A stretch of 64,000 bases of DNA from Anoxybacillus flavithermus. Lineage in GTDB: Bacteria > Bacillota > Bacilli > Bacillales > Anoxybacillaceae. A program made the translations under genes and the position numbers. The notes under the pieces were generated by a model. That model was not told the origin of the DNA. It searched no databases and was given only the letters and a program-made list of their open reading frames with translations. Shown here one piece after another: positions 16,017 to 26,039 of the stretch. The stretch is taken from the NCBI RefSeq assembly GCF_002742685.1, contig NZ_PEDM01000008.1, forward strand, positions 1-64,000. Reading direction: 5' to 3'. Every line of letters begins with the position of its first letter. Positions within the stretch are counted from its first letter, which is position 1.

Positions 16017-16667
16017 TTGTACGAAGTGTTTGAGAGGCAACCAGAAGAAAAAAAGAAACTCATTATTCGTGTAGCAATTGAAGAATTTGCTGAACATGGA
16101 TACGATAAAGCGTCAACTGATGTCATGACAAGCCGAGTCGGCATATCGAAAGGATTGTTGTTTCATTATTTCAAAAGCAAAAAAAATTTATATGTATATG
16201 TTGTTCATTATGCAAAAGAACTGTTGACTGAAAAGACGATGAAAGCAGTTAAGGAACTACAATGTGAAGATTTTTTTGAGCGGATGAAACAAATTTTGAT
16301 TGTAAAACAGCAAGTATTTACGCAATATCCGAACGAAGCACAATTAATGATAGATGCTGTAACAAATCCACCGAAAGAAGTAAAACAAGAAATCGAACAA
16401 TTACTTGCGAAACATTACGAAACGTATGGTGAAGATTTTTTGTTACAGCATGTTTTTTTGAAAGAACTTCTTAAAAAAGAAAAACTACGTGACGGTATAT
16501 GTGCTGATGCGGTTGTACGTATGATGATGATGATCATTGAACAACTGTCGAATAAATACATGCAATTGTATAAAAATAAACAACATGATCCAATCCAACA
16601 CGGGAATTTGCTCGTGCAAGAGCTAGATGAATATGTGAATATTATAAAATATGGAGTTTACAAGTGA
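16017..16667 (+). CDS. TetR-family repressor of the ABC exporter operon
   Basis: The protein is about 216 residues long. Its N-terminal helix-turn-helix (about 10-60) contains FAEHGYDKASTDVMTSRVGISKGLLFHYFKSKKNLY. The C-terminal ligand domain is poorly conserved, as usual. The start is taken as TTG 16017, 5 bp after AAGGGTGA. A GTG at 16008 overlaps that site. It is the third gene of the operon, whose promoter carries two identical palindromes. Self-regulation is therefore inferred. Confidence 0.88.
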   Translation: MYEVFERQPEEKKKLIIRVAIEEFAEHGYDKASTDVMTSRVGISKGLLFHYFKSKKNLYVYVVHYAKELLTEKTMKAVKELQCEDFFERMKQILIVKQQVFTQYPNEAQLMIDAVTNPPKEVKQEIEQLLAKHYETYGEDFLLQHVFLKELLKKEKLRDGICADAVVRMMMMIIEQLSNKYMQLYKNKQHDPIQHGNLLVQELDEYVNIIKYGVYK

Positions 16668-16689
16668 GGCGGGAAAAGTCCCGCCTTTA
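16668..16689 (+). terminator. Terminator of the ABC/TetR operon
   Basis: GGCGGGA (16668-16674) pairs with TCCCGCC (16679-16685) around a 4-base loop, followed by TTTATT. Confidence 0.75.
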
Positions 16690-16708
16690 TTCATTTGCAA
16701 GAAAATTA

Positions 16709-16766
16709 TTGAAATTTTCTGTTTTTGTATGGTATGATATTCTTAAGAAATTTGAAACTATGTTTC
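16709..16766 (+). promoter_or_regulatory. Promoter and IclR-type operator of malate synthase
   Basis: TTGAAA (16709-16714) and TATGAT (16733-16738) are 18 bp apart. The palindrome GAAAC-TAT-GTTTC (16754-16766) lies just past the predicted start. It resembles KdgR/IclR-family sites. An IclR gene follows glcB. Confidence 0.55.
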
Positions 16767-16794
16767 GTCATACGCAACAAAAAAGGGAAGGGGA

Positions 16795-18984
16795 ATGATG
16801 ATGGGAGAATATGTACAAGTTGGACGTTTGCAAGTAGCCAGCATTTTTTATGATTTTATAACAAATGAAGTATTACCGAATAGCGGGGTAGATGCAAGCA
16901 AGTTTTGGAGCGATTTTGAGCAGCTGATTGAAGAGTTGACACCGAAAAATAAAGCGTTGCTTGCGAAGCGTGATGAGTTGCAAGAAAAAATAAATGAGTG
17001 GCATAAGCAACATCGTGGGCAGTTCGATTTTGAACGATATCAATCGTTTTTACAAGAAATCGGATATTTAGAGCCAGAAGTCGAGGATTTTGAAATTACG
17101 ACAGAAAATGTCGACGATGAAATTGCTAAACAGGCAGGACCGCAATTAGTTGTTCCGATTACAAATGCGCGCTATGCACTGAATGCAGCCAATGCTCGTT
17201 GGGGAAGTTTGTACGATGCGCTATATGGGACAGATGTGATTAGTGAAGAAGGCGGTGCACAGCGAGGAAAAGGATACAATCCAGTGCGCGGTGAAAAAGT
17301 CATCGCTTACGTTCGTGCCTTTTTAGATGAAACGGTCCCACTTCACGGGTATTCGCATAAAGATGCCGTTCAATATGCTGTCGTAAACGGCGTGTTAACC
17401 GTAACGGTAAAAGATGGGCAAACGACAACGTTACGAGATGAGGGAAAATTTGTTGGGTATCAAGGTTCGCCTAAGCAACCGTCTGCCATTTTGTTAAAAA
17501 ATAATGGTCTACATATTGAAATACAAGTGGATCGTAACCATCCGATCGGGCAGACTGATCCAGCAGGGATAAAGGACGTTTATTTAGAAGCAGCTTTAAC
17601 AACGATTATGGATTGCGAAGATTCCGTTGCAGCGGTGGATGCGGAAGATAAAGTGCTTGTTTATCGTAATTTGCTCGGCTTAGTTCGTGGGGATTTAACA
17701 GCGAATTTTACAAAAGGGAATAAAATAGTGACTCGTGCCCTTCAACCGGATCGTGTGTATACGACACCAAATGGCGAAACGCTCACATTGCCAGGCCGTT
17801 CACTCATGTTTGTGCGAAACGTTGGGCATTTAATGACAAACAATACGATTTTGCTTGAAAATGGGGAAGAAGTGTATGAGGGCATTTTAGATGCTGTTGT
17901 AACGACTTTAATTATGAAACATTCGCTTCTCGGTAACGGAAAATATGTGAACTCAAGAAAAGGTTCCATTTACATCGTAAAGCCGAAAATGCACGGTTCA
18001 GAAGAAGTAGCATTTGCGAACGAATTGTTTGATCGGGTTGAAGACATGCTCGGTCTTGAGCGCAACACGATTAAAATTGGCGTGATGGATGAAGAACGAC
18101 GTACGACGCTTAATTTAAAAAACTGCATTTATCAAGCAAGAAATCGAATCGTTTTCATTAATACAGGCTTTTTAGATCGTACAGGTGACGAAATTCATAC
18201 GTCAATGGAAGCAGGACCGATGATTCGGAAAAATGAAATGAAATCATCGACATGGTTGCAAAGCTATGAAAAATCAAATGTAGCGATTGGGTTAGCAGCT
18301 GGTTTCCAAGGGCGTGCTCAAATTGGTAAAGGAATGTGGGCGATGCCTGATATGATGGCGGAGATGCTAAAACAAAAAATTGCTCATCCGCAAGCAGGGG
18401 CAAACACAGCGTGGGTGCCGTCACCGACTGCAGCGACTTTACATGCGCTTCATTATCATAAAGTTGACGTATTTGCGATGCAAGATGAGCTGAAGAAAAA
18501 TGTGAAAAACTATCGTGATGACATATTACAAATTCCTGTCGCAATCCATCCAACGTGGACGCCTGAGGAAATTCAACAAGAACTAGATAACAATGCCCAA
18601 GGTATTCTTGGCTACGTTGTTCGTTGGATTGACCAAGGTGTTGGTTGTTCAAAGGTTCCTGATATTCATAACGTTGGTCTCATGGAAGATCGAGCAACGT
18701 TACGTATTTCGAGCCAACATATTGCGAACTGGTTGCATCATGGAATTTGCACAAAAGAACAAGTACTGGAAACATTGAAGCGAATGGCAAAAGTTGTGGA
18801 TGAGCAAAATGCGAATGATCCATTGTATCGACCGATGTCAGCTGACTATGATCAATCCGTTGCTTTTCAAGCGGCATGTGATCTCGTTTTCAAAGGATAT
18901 GAACAGCCAAACGGCTATACGGAGCCGATTTTACATCGCCGTCGTTTAGAAGCAAAAACAAAATATGCACATGTAAAACAATAG
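16795..18984 (+). CDS. glcB: Malate synthase G
   Basis: The protein, about 727-729 residues, condenses glyoxylate and acetyl-CoA to malate. Conserved blocks of the G isoform are present: [83 protein letters not shown]-type [16 protein letters not shown] and [14 protein letters not shown]. Three ATG codons in a row begin at 16795. The third (16801) has the best spacing to GGAAGGGG. No isocitrate lyase or glycolate oxidase gene is adjacent. The following IclR-type gene is the likely regulator. Length is normal. Confidence 0.94.
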   Translation: MMMGEYVQVGRLQVASIFYDFITNEVLPNSGVDASKFWSDFEQLIEELTPKNKALLAKRDELQEKINEWHKQHRGQFDFERYQSFLQEIGYLEPEVEDFEITTENVDDEIAKQAGPQLVVPITNARYALNAANARWGSLYDALYGTDVISEEGGAQRGKGYNPVRGEKVIAYVRAFLDETVPLHGYSHKDAVQYAVVNGVLTVTVKDGQTTTLRDEGKFVGYQGSPKQPSAILLKNNGLHIEIQVDRNHPIGQTDPAGIKDVYLEAALTTIMDCEDSVAAVDAEDKVLVYRNLLGLVRGDLTANFTKGNKIVTRALQPDRVYTTPNGETLTLPGRSLMFVRNVGHLMTNNTILLENGEEVYEGILDAVVTTLIMKHSLLGNGKYVNSRKGSIYIVKPKMHGSEEVAFANELFDRVEDMLGLERNTIKIGVMDEERRTTLNLKNCIYQARNRIVFINTGFLDRTGDEIHTSMEAGPMIRKNEMKSSTWLQSYEKSNVAIGLAAGFQGRAQIGKGMWAMPDMMAEMLKQKIAHPQAGANTAWVPSPTAATLHALHYHKVDVFAMQDELKKNVKNYRDDILQIPVAIHPTWTPEEIQQELDNNAQGILGYVVRWIDQGVGCSKVPDIHNVGLMEDRATLRISSQHIANWLHHGICTKEQVLETLKRMAKVVDEQNANDPLYRPMSADYDQSVAFQAACDLVFKGYEQPNGYTEPILHRRRLEAKTKYAHVKQ

Positions 18985-18990
18985 TAAATG

Positions 18991-19015
18991 GAGGGCATTC
19001 TATACGGGTGCCCTC
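18991..19015 (+). terminator. Hairpin between glcB and the iclR-type gene
   Basis: GAGGGCA (18991-18997) pairs with TGCCCTC (19009-19015), followed only by GTTATTAT. The weak T run makes it a partial terminator or attenuator between two cotranscribed genes. Confidence 0.5.
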
Positions 19016-19041
19016 GTTATTATGTTAAAGGTGGGAAACAT

Positions 19042-19806
19042 ATGGAAAAAGATTCGTTTGTGAAATCAGTGAGTAGAGCGTTGCAAATCATGGATATTTT
19101 AAGTAATGAACGTCATGGAATGGGTGTAACCGAAATCGCAAAACAAATAGGAATTCATAAAAGCTCGGTGTACCGGTTGTTGTCGACGCTTGTTGAGTAT
19201 GGGTATGTCGAACAAGACGAAGAAACAGAGCGCTATAAACTTGGCTACAAGCTACTAGAAATGAGTTCAAAGTTGTTGGAATCAATTGATTTGCGTAAAG
19301 AAGCAAAACCGTATTTACGCGAGTTAGAACAAATCACGAATGAAGTCGTGCATCTTGTGGTGTACGATCAAGGGGAAGTCATTTATATTGAAAAATTGGA
19401 TGGGAACGAAACATTGCGCATGCATTCGAAAGTTGGAAAGCGAGCACCGATGCATTGTACGGCTGTTGGAAAAGCGATTTTAGCGCATTTGCCTAAACAT
19501 GTTGTTATGGACATTTTAGAAAGAAAAGGATTGCCGCCACATACGGACTATACGATTACAGATCAACATATGTTTTTTCATGAGTTAGAGCGTGTTCGCG
19601 AGCTTGGTTATGCGCTCGATTTAGAGGAGAACGAGTACGGCATCCGTTGCATAGCGGTGCCCATTTTTGATCATACAAAACAAGTTATTGCCGCAGTAAG
19701 TGTTTCCGGACCGACGATTCGTATGACAGATGAGCGGCTTGAACAACTTCACATACAAATGAAAAAAATCGGCAAGCAAATTTCTGAACGGCTTGGATGT
19801 CGATGA
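19042..19806 (+). CDS. IclR-family transcriptional regulator
   Basis: The protein of about 254 residues has an N-terminal winged helix-turn-helix (about 8-70: GVTEIAKQIGIHKSSVYRLLSTLVEYGYVEQD). The C-terminal IclR effector domain contains KVGKRAPMHCTAVGKAILAHLP and EENEYGIRCIAVPIFD. The start is ATG 19042, 9 bp after AAAGGTGGG. An upstream in-frame ATG overlaps the glcB-side hairpin. Its position directly after glcB and the GAAAC/GTTTC palindrome in the glcB promoter suggest control of glyoxylate use. The effector is not known. Confidence 0.88.
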   Translation: MEKDSFVKSVSRALQIMDILSNERHGMGVTEIAKQIGIHKSSVYRLLSTLVEYGYVEQDEETERYKLGYKLLEMSSKLLESIDLRKEAKPYLRELEQITNEVVHLVVYDQGEVIYIEKLDGNETLRMHSKVGKRAPMHCTAVGKAILAHLPKHVVMDILERKGLPPHTDYTITDQHMFFHELERVRELGYALDLEENEYGIRCIAVPIFDHTKQVIAAVSVSGPTIRMTDERLEQLHIQMKKIGKQISERLGCR

Positions 19807-19872
19807 ATAATGTATACGTTTGGCCTCTAGTCATAGTATAATGTTAAAAAGGATGTTTAAGGAGGCCACTTT

Positions 19873-21933
19873 ATGGCACAACGTGTTGTGAAAACAACAT
19901 ATTTGTTAGGACTTTTGTTTTTTGTTGCCGCGCTCGTTTATTTTTTTGCTTCAAATTGGCCTGAACTTGGAAGATTGACAAAAGTCAGTATTGGTATCGG
20001 GTTTATGGTGTTGTTTTACGCGACGAGCGCAACGGTTTTTCGTCGCCATTTTTTAAGTAAATGGTTGTTTATTTTTGGGGCGATTACGTTTGGGATTTGT
20101 GTTGCATTAATTGGGCAAGTGTATAATTCACACGCCGATAGCTTTTTATTGTTTTTCATTTGGTTCATCCCTACTGCCGTTTTGGCATGGTTTACTCGCT
20201 ATCGATTTCTTTCCGTATTTAGTTTCGGATTGTTGCAATTGACATTTTGGTTTTACTACTTTCCGTCTTCGTATCAAATTGAACGAGGGGAATGGACATC
20301 ATTTTTTCTTTTGTTGCTTTTTGCCGTAGTCAACGGAATCATTTCGTTTCTTGGGCGCCCATCGATTGTTTCTAATTTAGCTTATATAGCCATGCACGGT
20401 TGGTTATTCGTTATATTTGTACAAGGAATTTCCACTGATCAGTTTCATTTTTGGTCATATGCATATGCTGTTATTCTTGTTTTGTTTTTAATGTATGTAA
20501 AAAAACAACCGTATTTTATATGTACGGTGTTGTTTACAGGTATGTTTTGGGTTGTGCAATATTTTCGTTTTGTTGAACGGCATTTTAGTGGTAATTGGTA
20601 TATATTTGGGCTTGTATTGGCTGCCGTTATCGTTTATATAGGGATTTATGCGCTTCGTTGGATGAAAAAACGAAGCAACGGAAAAGTAGAAAAAGTTTTC
20701 CTTGTCGCTTTTCAAATCATTGTTACAGGGGTAGCTTCGGTTATTGCGATTGGAAGTATCATGCAGTTGTTGTCGTTTTGGTTTGATGTGTTTTCCCCTT
20801 ATTGGTTGTTCAGTATATCTGTTTTTTTGTTTGTTATTCCGGGATTGTTATGGAAGAGATGGAACGATGTTGTTCGTTACACATTGCTTGCGATCGGATA
20901 TATACTTGGAGCTTTTAGTGTAACAGAGGTTTCCTTTATCGTAATCAGTGTATATATCGCTATATTATTTATTGTTTCATGGCGAATGTCGGCAGGGGTA
21001 CGAGCGATGACGAATATGGCAGTTTCGCTTTATTTCGCCATGATGATGATTGATGAGTGGAGTGACATTCGTTTTACGTTATTTACTGTATTTGTTTTTT
21101 ACGGCATCATTTATTGGATGACAAAACATACGTATGAGCGACTCGTTTTCCTCGTTTTTTCATTCGCTACGCTTCTTTTATTAACGAGTGCTGATTTAGT
21201 CGTTGTGGATTGGGCGTATGTTGTATGGAATATACTGTTTCTTGGATTTGTTGCCCTTGTTCTCTTTTTCCGTACGAATGAGCGAGAACAATGGGTTGCT
21301 TGGGCATATACATGTTTATTTTTAGCGTTAAAGTATTATGAATGGGTATGGGACTTACTGCATAAATCGATCACTCTAGCAATTGTTGGAGTATGCTTGT
21401 TTATCTTGGCAGCGTTTGTACAACAAAGAAAAGCGATTTCGTTTTCTGTTACGAAGCAAAAATGGTTGCCGCTTTTCGTTGTTATGATTTTGCAGTTTGC
21501 TTTTATCGTCTATGTGACGTTTGACAAAGAACAACATATTCAATATGGTCAACAAATTAAATTGCAACTTGAGCCAATTGATCCACGCTCACTCATTCAA
21601 GGGGATTATGTTCGTCTTCAATACGAAATTTCAACGATTGAAGGGATCAATGAATGGGGGAAAGTGCAAGTCGTTTTACGAAAAGATGAAACAGGAATCC
21701 ATCGATTAGTTGGCATTTATTCGCTAAATGGAAAAAAACGCAATTCGGATGTGTATCAAGAAGGCGATGTGTTAGTAAACGGACATATATATGGAAATAC
21801 AATCATTTATGGAATTGAAACGTATTTTGTCCCTGAAAAAACAGGAGGGGAGATCCAACTCCATGCTCGCTTTGCCTATGTACGTGTAAGTAAGACAGGA
21901 GATGCGTTATTAGAAAAAGTGTCTGAACGGTAA
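19873..21933 (+). CDS. DUF2157 membrane protein fused to a GDYXXLXY domain
   Basis: The 686-residue protein starts with a DUF2157-like block (about 1-90: LLGLLFFVAALVYFFASNWPEL). A long series of membrane helices continues to about residue 545. The C-terminal extracytoplasmic domain carries the family motif QGDYVRLQYEIS and ends near LHARFAYVRV. In many bacteria these two parts are encoded by neighbouring genes, and here they form one chain. Function is unknown. It has its own AAGGAGG ribosome site and terminator. Confidence 0.8.
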   Translation: MAQRVVKTTYLLGLLFFVAALVYFFASNWPELGRLTKVSIGIGFMVLFYATSATVFRRHFLSKWLFIFGAITFGICVALIGQVYNSHADSFLLFFIWFIPTAVLAWFTRYRFLSVFSFGLLQLTFWFYYFPSSYQIERGEWTSFFLLLLFAVVNGIISFLGRPSIVSNLAYIAMHGWLFVIFVQGISTDQFHFWSYAYAVILVLFLMYVKKQPYFICTVLFTGMFWVVQYFRFVERHFSGNWYIFGLVLAAVIVYIGIYALRWMKKRSNGKVEKVFLVAFQIIVTGVASVIAIGSIMQLLSFWFDVFSPYWLFSISVFLFVIPGLLWKRWNDVVRYTLLAIGYILGAFSVTEVSFIVISVYIAILFIVSWRMSAGVRAMTNMAVSLYFAMMMIDEWSDIRFTLFTVFVFYGIIYWMTKHTYERLVFLVFSFATLLLLTSADLVVVDWAYVVWNILFLGFVALVLFFRTNEREQWVAWAYTCLFLALKYYEWVWDLLHKSITLAIVGVCLFILAAFVQQRKAISFSVTKQKWLPLFVVMILQFAFIVYVTFDKEQHIQYGQQIKLQLEPIDPRSLIQGDYVRLQYEISTIEGINEWGKVQVVLRKDETGIHRLVGIYSLNGKKRNSDVYQEGDVLVNGHIYGNTIIYGIETYFVPEKTGGEIQLHARFAYVRVSKTGDALLEKVSER

Positions 21934-21941
21934 GATAGAAC

Positions 21942-21970
21942 CGCCGCCTCATACGGAGACGGCGATTTTT
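21942..21970 (+). terminator. Terminator after the DUF2157/GDYXXLXY gene
   Basis: CGCCGCCTC (21942-21950) pairs with GAGACGGCG (21956-21964) with one mismatch, then ATTTTT. Confidence 0.7.
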
Positions 21971-21999
21971 ATGGCGATGTTTAGCTTTAAAATACATTC

Positions 22000-22764
22000 T
22001 TACTTTCCGATAAACATTTGTGTCCAATAGTTCCCGTTTCCGTCGAATCCGACACCGATATGGGTAAAGTTGCGATTTAAAATGTTCGCTCGGTGTCCAG
22101 CACTATTCATCCACGCATTAACTACTTCTTGAGGTGTTCGCTGCCCTTTCGCGATGTTTTCCCCAGCCGTTCGATAAGAAACGCCAAAATCGCGCATCAT
22201 ATCGAAAGGAGAGCCGTATGTTGGGCTTGTATGCGAGAAATAATTATTTTTTCGCATATCTTCCGATTTCTTCTGGGCGACCGAGCTGAGCTGCGCATCA
22301 GCACGTAATGCTGGCAGTCCTGCGCGAGCACGTTCTTTATTTGTTAAGTCAATTACTTGTTGGGCATATTGACTAATTCCAGTTGTTGGTGCTGTTTGTC
22401 TTGGTTGTTGCTGAGTCGGTTGTTGTGTTTGTCTGTTCGGTTGTGTCGGCGTCACCTGATTTGGACGTTGATACGCATTTGGTGACGGCGTGTAAGGTCT
22501 TGGTTGCACATACATTCTTTGTTGTTCCGTTAACGATCGTTCAATTTGTGTGCGTAAATTTGCAGCATCCTTTGGATCTATTGGAACAAATTTATAGCGA
22601 GCTTCTTGAATCAATATCGCTTTTGTATGCGGATATTGATCACTTGATAGCGTCGTATGCAACGCGGAAATGTTGGAACGGTTGTTCATATCCATTGCGT
22701 TGTTACAGCCAACAATGGCAAGTAAACTTAAGGCGGCAATAGATTTCGTTAGTTTTGTTATCAT
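22000..22764 (-). CDS. ykwD: CAP-domain (SCP-like) lipoprotein, YkwD-like
   Basis: The 254-residue protein has a lipoprotein signal (LLAIVGC, lipidation at C20), a Pro/Gln/Thr-rich linker (about 90-140), and a C-terminal CAP domain from about 145. That domain contains NKERARAGLPALRADAQLSSVAQKKSEDM, YFSHTSP, GENIAKGQRTPQEVVNAWMNSAGHRANILN and HIGVGF. Bacillus YkwD has this layout. The role of the domain in bacteria is uncertain. AGGGATGCACAA precedes the ATG. Confidence 0.87.
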   Translation of the reverse strand: MITKLTKSIAALSLLAIVGCNNAMDMNNRSNISALHTTLSSDQYPHTKAILIQEARYKFVPIDPKDAANLRTQIERSLTEQQRMYVQPRPYTPSPNAYQRPNQVTPTQPNRQTQQPTQQQPRQTAPTTGISQYAQQVIDLTNKERARAGLPALRADAQLSSVAQKKSEDMRKNNYFSHTSPTYGSPFDMMRDFGVSYRTAGENIAKGQRTPQEVVNAWMNSAGHRANILNRNFTHIGVGFDGNGNYWTQMFIGK

Positions 22765-22845
22765 TTGTGCATCCCTCCCATCTGTTTTGCATGATTAGTT
22801 TTTACGTTTATGCACAAAACTAAAGATGGGAATGGTTGAGAAATG

Positions 22846-23232
22846 TTATGTTCGTTTTAATGCTGCACGAATCACTTCAGCAATCATTCCAACAATGATA
22901 CCGAATGCTGAAATAACAAGAAAAGAAATGATGCTTGTCAGATCACTCCATCCATCGTGCATACGAGTGATGGAAATAAACAAGACGTAAATGATTCCGA
23001 TTACGGAAAAAGCAGAAGATATGATCGCCCATATTGCTTTTCCAAAAAAACCAACGATTCCGATGATACATGATAAAATAAAGGATATAATCGCAAAGCC
23101 AATGAGTTGCTTAAAGTCCAACTCGATGCTAAGCAATAAGCGAGATGCGGCAAGCGTACAAAAATAAAGAAAAAACAAAAAAGTGCCAACGCCATACCAC
23201 TATTTCGAACGACTATCAGGAAGCTTAAACAT
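22846..23232 (-). pseudogene. Small four-helix membrane protein with an in-frame amber codon
   Basis: From ATG 23232, behind a strong AAAGGAGTGACAGCG site, the frame reads MFKLPDSRSK and then TAG (23202-23200). It continues open for about 117 codons encoding roughly four membrane helices and ending RAALKRT. The only downstream start is a TTG at 23178 with no ribosome site. The simplest reading is a nonsense mutation at codon 11. I do not recognise the family. A sequencing error or amber readthrough are the alternatives. Confidence 0.6.
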
Positions 23233-23373
23233 CGCTGTCACTCCTTTTTTATTTTCTTTATTATATCGCATCGTTGATTTTGTTGAATAGAGAAAAAATC
23301 CTTTATTGCTTATTGTCGTTATCTGCAATAGAATGATAGAGTCAAAACTGTACATGATAGGTGAATACATTTT

Positions 23374-25099
23374 ATGAAACGATTATTTACGGTATATGTG
23401 ACGCTCATCTCTTTTCTTGGATGTGCATTATTTTTATATACATGGCCGTTTTCAGACGTGAACGTACAAAACGAATGGTTTTTGTTATTGTTGTTTGCTG
23501 GGGCTGTTGTTTTGCTTAGTAGATATACGATATATTTGCCGCCGAATGGAAATGCTTTTACGTTAGAGTCGTCTGTTTACCTTGCTTTGCTTTTTACTCA
23601 TGGATTGCACTTTTCTTTAATCATACTTTTAATAAGCAGTTTTGTAATGTACTTTTGGTATCCACGAAAAACGTCATGGTTTAACCGTGTATTTAATTTT
23701 TCTGTTTATACAATGATGATTTGTGGGAGTTATTATGCTTATATCGTTTTTGGGGGCGTTGTCGGGAAGGTTTCCATTTACGATTTTGGATCCTATATCG
23801 CTTCCTTTGCTGCTTTTTTTGTTTTAAACGTATTACTTATGACCATATATTTTTCATTGCGCTCATCTACTGAGTTTCGTTTGATTTTGTTAAATACTAT
23901 AAAAGAATTAATATATATTTATATGGTAGAATTGACAGCCTCACTTATCTTGGCCATTCTTTTCATTTATCTTGGCCATTCTTTTCATTTTTGATACCAT
24001 ATTCGGTTTGCTTTTATATATGTCTATTATGTTGCTACTTTCAGCATTTTTTAGGCAATACTCCCATTTGTACGAGAGATTGGCAGACGATAAGGCGTAC
24101 ATTGAAAAATTACTTAACTCTTTACCGATTGGAATTATCACAATGGATGAAACTCGTTCGGATTATTTTATTAACAAATCAGCTATGTTATTACTATGCT
24201 TGGATCAAAGAAAAATAAAGGAGAAAATTAGAGAGGGATCGGAAGAAAACCGTTTGTTTTGGAATCTACTTACATCTCAAGATTCTTTTCAACAAGTAAA
24301 AATATCATACGACTCAGATGAGGGGGAGAGGGAATTTTTGGTCTCTAAAACAGATTTAATTATTCCACATAAAGAGCCAATTGGACGTATTGTTTTCTTT
24401 CTCGATGTTACTGAAGCTGAGAAAATTTCTAGACGAATACATCAATCGGAAAAGTTGGCGTTAATGGGGGAAATGGCGGCGAAGGCAGCGCATGAAATTC
24501 GCAATCCGCTTGCGGTCATTCACGGCTTTTTAGCGTTTATGAACGAAAATTTACATGAACGCGATCGTGAACAATATCATATTCCCCTTTTATTAAAAGA
24601 AATTGATCGCATCAACGCAATTGTCGAAGATATGCTTCTGATCGCCAAACCGAGCGCACCGGTATTGAAAGAGGTGTATATAGAAACGATCGTTCAAGAC
24701 GTTCTTTCTCTTTTTCATCAAACATTAGAGGCAAAAGGTATACGCGTTCACGTGCGCCTTGATCACGTGCCGTTACAGCTTGATTCAAAACAAATGATGC
24801 AAGTGTTATACAATTTGCTTCACAACAGCATCGAAGCGATGGAAGAAGGCGGAACGATTTGCATATATTCCGATGTCGATGAAACGTACAACATGTACAT
24901 GTACGACTCTGGAAGCGGCATTCCGACACATATGAAGGAGGCGATTTTTGAACCATTTATCACAACGAAATCGTCAGGGACAGGATTAGGATTAACGATC
25001 GTCAAACGAATTATTGAAAATCATGGCGGAACGATTGCGCTTCATGACAGCTCGGAACAAGGAACGACGTTTGTTATTAAGCTACCCATTCGACGGTAG
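23374..25099 (+). pseudogene. Membrane sensor histidine kinase split by a frameshift
   Basis: The first part (23374-23994, 206 codons) encodes about six membrane helices. The second part (from about 23972, in another frame, to 25099) encodes the last helix, a PAS-like region (ADDKAYIEKLLNSLPIGIITMDE) and a HisKA/ATPase module. The kinase motifs are H-box AAHEIRNPLAVIHG, N-box NLLHNSIEAM, G1 DSGSGIP and G2 SGTGLGLTIVKRII. A tandem 22-bp duplication at 23945-23988 shifts the frame. Removing one copy gives a single continuous protein of about 567 residues. It resembles sporulation-type orphan kinases. No response regulator is on the same strand. Confidence 0.85.
23945..23988 (+). repeat. 22-bp perfect tandem duplication
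   Basis: Positions 23945-23966 are repeated exactly at 23967-23988. The unit length is not a multiple of three, so each gain or loss changes the reading frame of the histidine kinase. Confidence 0.95.
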
Positions 25100-25116
25100 A
25101 AAGAGAAAGAAAAAGA

Positions 25117-25138
25117 GGTGTCCGTTACGGGCACCTTT
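25117..25138. terminator. Terminator between the kinase and glnL
   Basis: GGTGTCCG (25117-25124) pairs with CGGGCACC (25128-25135), with one T-G pair and a 3-base loop. TTT follows. Confidence 0.55.
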
Positions 25139-25139
25139 G

Positions 25140-26027
25140 CTATATATTTTTTATTTCCATATAGAAGGCAGTTAAAAATTTTTTTACGTTAATTCGGCAT
25201 TTTGTTGCTTTTTCCACAGCTTCTAACTCTTGCATGCGCAGGCGAATTTCTTCAAAATCAAACAGGCGTGGGGCGAAATGCTCAAATGTCGGGTTGGTGT
25301 AATCGGCTAACCCGAGTGACGATAAGTGTGTAAACGCTTGTAGCACCATACGGCGGATGCGCTGTTCCATCGCGCGTATTTCTTTTTGCACAAGTTGCTC
25401 TTCTTTATACACACGTCGCACCATTTGGGCATATAGCTCTTTCAATGGCGGTAAGTCGTGAATTGCTCGTCCTTGTTGCTCTTGTTCCGAAAGCCAGCGC
25501 ATAATGGCTAATAAATCGGACGCTCCTGATTCGCCAGCGATGCCTAAGACGAGAAGGAGCTGCCGTGCCTTTTGTTCACTCGTCGCTTCGTGGGTGGCGA
25601 GTGGTTGTTTCGTTTTTTCTAGCTTTTGCAATAGGCGGCGGATCGAGTCAAGCGATGAAGCGACAGAAAGGTAGGCGGCGACCCGTCTTAAAACGGAAAT
25701 GACTTCGTAACGGTTAATCGGCTTATGAATGTACGTATCGATGCCGTGCAGATACGCTTGCCCGATCATTTCTTTATTTTCTACTTGAGAAATCATGACA
25801 AACGGACCCGTAAACCCTTGCGCGCGCAACTTTTTCATCGTTTGAATGCCGTCAAGCCCAGGCATAAGTAAATCGATAAGGACGACATCGACAGCATATA
25901 GCTGATCGATCGATACATCTAGTCCATCTTCCGCTTGCCCCACAACTTCTCCAAGTCCGCTTTCATGAATCATTTTCTCTAACATTTTTCTTATAACCGC
26001 GTCATCTTCAATGAGAAAAAAGCGCAT
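25140..26027 (-). CDS. glnL: Response regulator of the YcbB/GlnL family
   Basis: The 295-residue protein has an N-terminal receiver domain (acidic pocket E7-D8-D9, phosphoacceptor D52 in VVLIDLLMPG, conserved Lys in YIHKPIN). The long C-terminal YcbB domain contains an HTH-like segment near the end. It closely recalls B. subtilis GlnL, which with kinase GlnK controls glutamine uptake and use. Here the kinase gene directly upstream survives only as its last 120 codons, so normal phosphorylation by its partner is probably lost. The start is ATG 26027 with GGAGAGG upstream. Confidence 0.82.
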   Translation of the reverse strand: MRFFLIEDDAVIRKMLEKMIHESGLGEVVGQAEDGLDVSIDQLYAVDVVLIDLLMPGLDGIQTMKKLRAQGFTGPFVMISQVENKEMIGQAYLHGIDTYIHKPINRYEVISVLRRVAAYLSVASSLDSIRRLLQKLEKTKQPLATHEATSEQKARQLLLVLGIAGESGASDLLAIMRWLSEQEQQGRAIHDLPPLKELYAQMVRRVYKEEQLVQKEIRAMEQRIRRMVLQAFTHLSSLGLADYTNPTFEHFAPRLFDFEEIRLRMQELEAVEKATKCRINVKKFLTAFYMEIKNI

Positions 26028-26039
26028 GGCATCCTCTCC

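Noticed and set aside
24612-24956. Long minus-strand ORF inside the kinase gene
   Set aside because: It lies opposite conserved kinase motifs, so it is a codon-bias shadow.
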